Assembly (NCBI GenBank): GCA_902459845.2
Contig: CABPSV020000196.1
Span: 1-11,030 of the forward strand
From: Hepatocystis sp. ex Piliocolobus tephrosceles
Lineage: Eukaryota; Apicomplexa; Aconoidasida; Haemosporida; Plasmodiidae
Reading direction: 5' to 3'
Length of the DNA: 11,030 bases
Shown here: positions 10,682-11,030 of the stretch, piece by piece
How the letters are laid out: every line of letters starts with the position of its first letter
Position numbering within the stretch: position 1 is the first letter of the stretch
Translations under genes and position numbers: made by a program
Notes under the pieces: generated by a model
What the model saw: the letters and a program-made list of their open reading frames with translations, nothing else
Database searches by the model: none
What the model was told of the DNA's origin: nothing

Positions 10682-11030
10682 AAATACAAATACAAATACA
10701 AATACAAATACAAATACAAATACAAATACAAATACAAATACAAATACAAATACAAATACAAATACAAATACAAATACAAATACAAATACAAATACAAATA
10801 CAAATACAAATACAAATACAAATACAAATACAAATACAAATACAAATACAAATACAAATACAAATACAAATACAAATACAAATACAAATACAAATACAAA
10901 TACAAATACAAATACAAATACAAATACAAATACAAATACAAATACAAATACAAATACAAATACAAATACAAATACAAATACAAATACAAATACAAATACA
11001 AATACAAATACAAATACAAATACAAATACA
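10682..11030. repeat. Perfect AAATAC hexanucleotide array, at least 58 copies
   Basis: 58 consecutive AAATAC units without a single mismatch, plus one base, running to the window edge; the real array is longer. It is G-free on the plus strand. A minus-strand frame through it encodes alternating Tyr-Leu and is a by-product. It does not match the Plasmodium telomere repeat (GGGTTYA), and the surrounding genes are core housekeeping genes. Confidence 0.98.

Noticed and set aside
10618..11025. Minus-strand frame encoding about 110 residues of alternating Tyr-Leu
   Set aside because: It comes wholly from the AAATAC array, which has no stop codon in this frame. It has no normal protein composition.
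10682..11030. Hexamer array as a telomere or subtelomeric repeat
   Set aside because: The unit AAATAC does not match the Plasmodium telomere motif GGGTTYA, and the neighbouring genes are core housekeeping genes.

Overview
This window is nuclear DNA from a malaria parasite (Plasmodium). The evidence is extreme A+T content, poly-T/poly-A and TA tracts throughout the non-coding DNA, short phase-mixed GT-AG introns in one gene, an Asn/Lys-rich low-complexity insertion, and three proteins that read as Plasmodium versions of conserved eukaryotic families. The species cannot be settled from sequence alone. All three genes lie on the plus strand.

Layout. 1-204 is an ATG-free, A-rich leader. 205-1383 is a single-exon gene for a Get4/TRC35-like protein (392 aa), which acts in targeting tail-anchored proteins to the ER; its N-terminal extension carries six NELQPP repeats encoded by nearly identical 18-mers. 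1384-3340 is a non-coding spacer with a hairpin, a 9-nt minisatellite, TA arrays and a 72-T run, and ends with a GC-containing palindrome about 220 bases before the next start codon. 3341-7335 is the catalytic small subunit of DNA primase. I rebuilt it as 16 exons and 15 GT-AG introns giving 450 residues, with all catalytic aspartates and zinc cysteines present. 7336-9082 is a second spacer; its last ~180 bases look like a 5' UTR exon. 9083-9460 is a probable 5' UTR intron, and 9466-10053 is a cytosolic typical 2-Cys peroxiredoxin (thioredoxin peroxidase 1 type, 195 aa). 10054-11030 is spacer, ending in a perfect AAATAC hexanucleotide array that runs off the window edge.

The three genes do not form a pathway: one is membrane-protein targeting, one DNA replication, one peroxide detoxification. 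They are housekeeping genes in what looks like a conserved core-chromosome block. From memory, unchecked, the P. falciparum primase small subunit and TPx1 genes are also near neighbours on chromosome 14.

I found no undescribed system such as a defence island, mobile element or CRISPR array. The points most worth a second look are: the inferred 5' UTR intron of the peroxiredoxin gene, which would remove nine upstream ATGs; primase intron 10, the only one of 15 that is both a multiple of three and stop-free; the palindrome with an ACGCGT core upstream of primase; the long hexanucleotide array; and two related 9-nt minisatellites.
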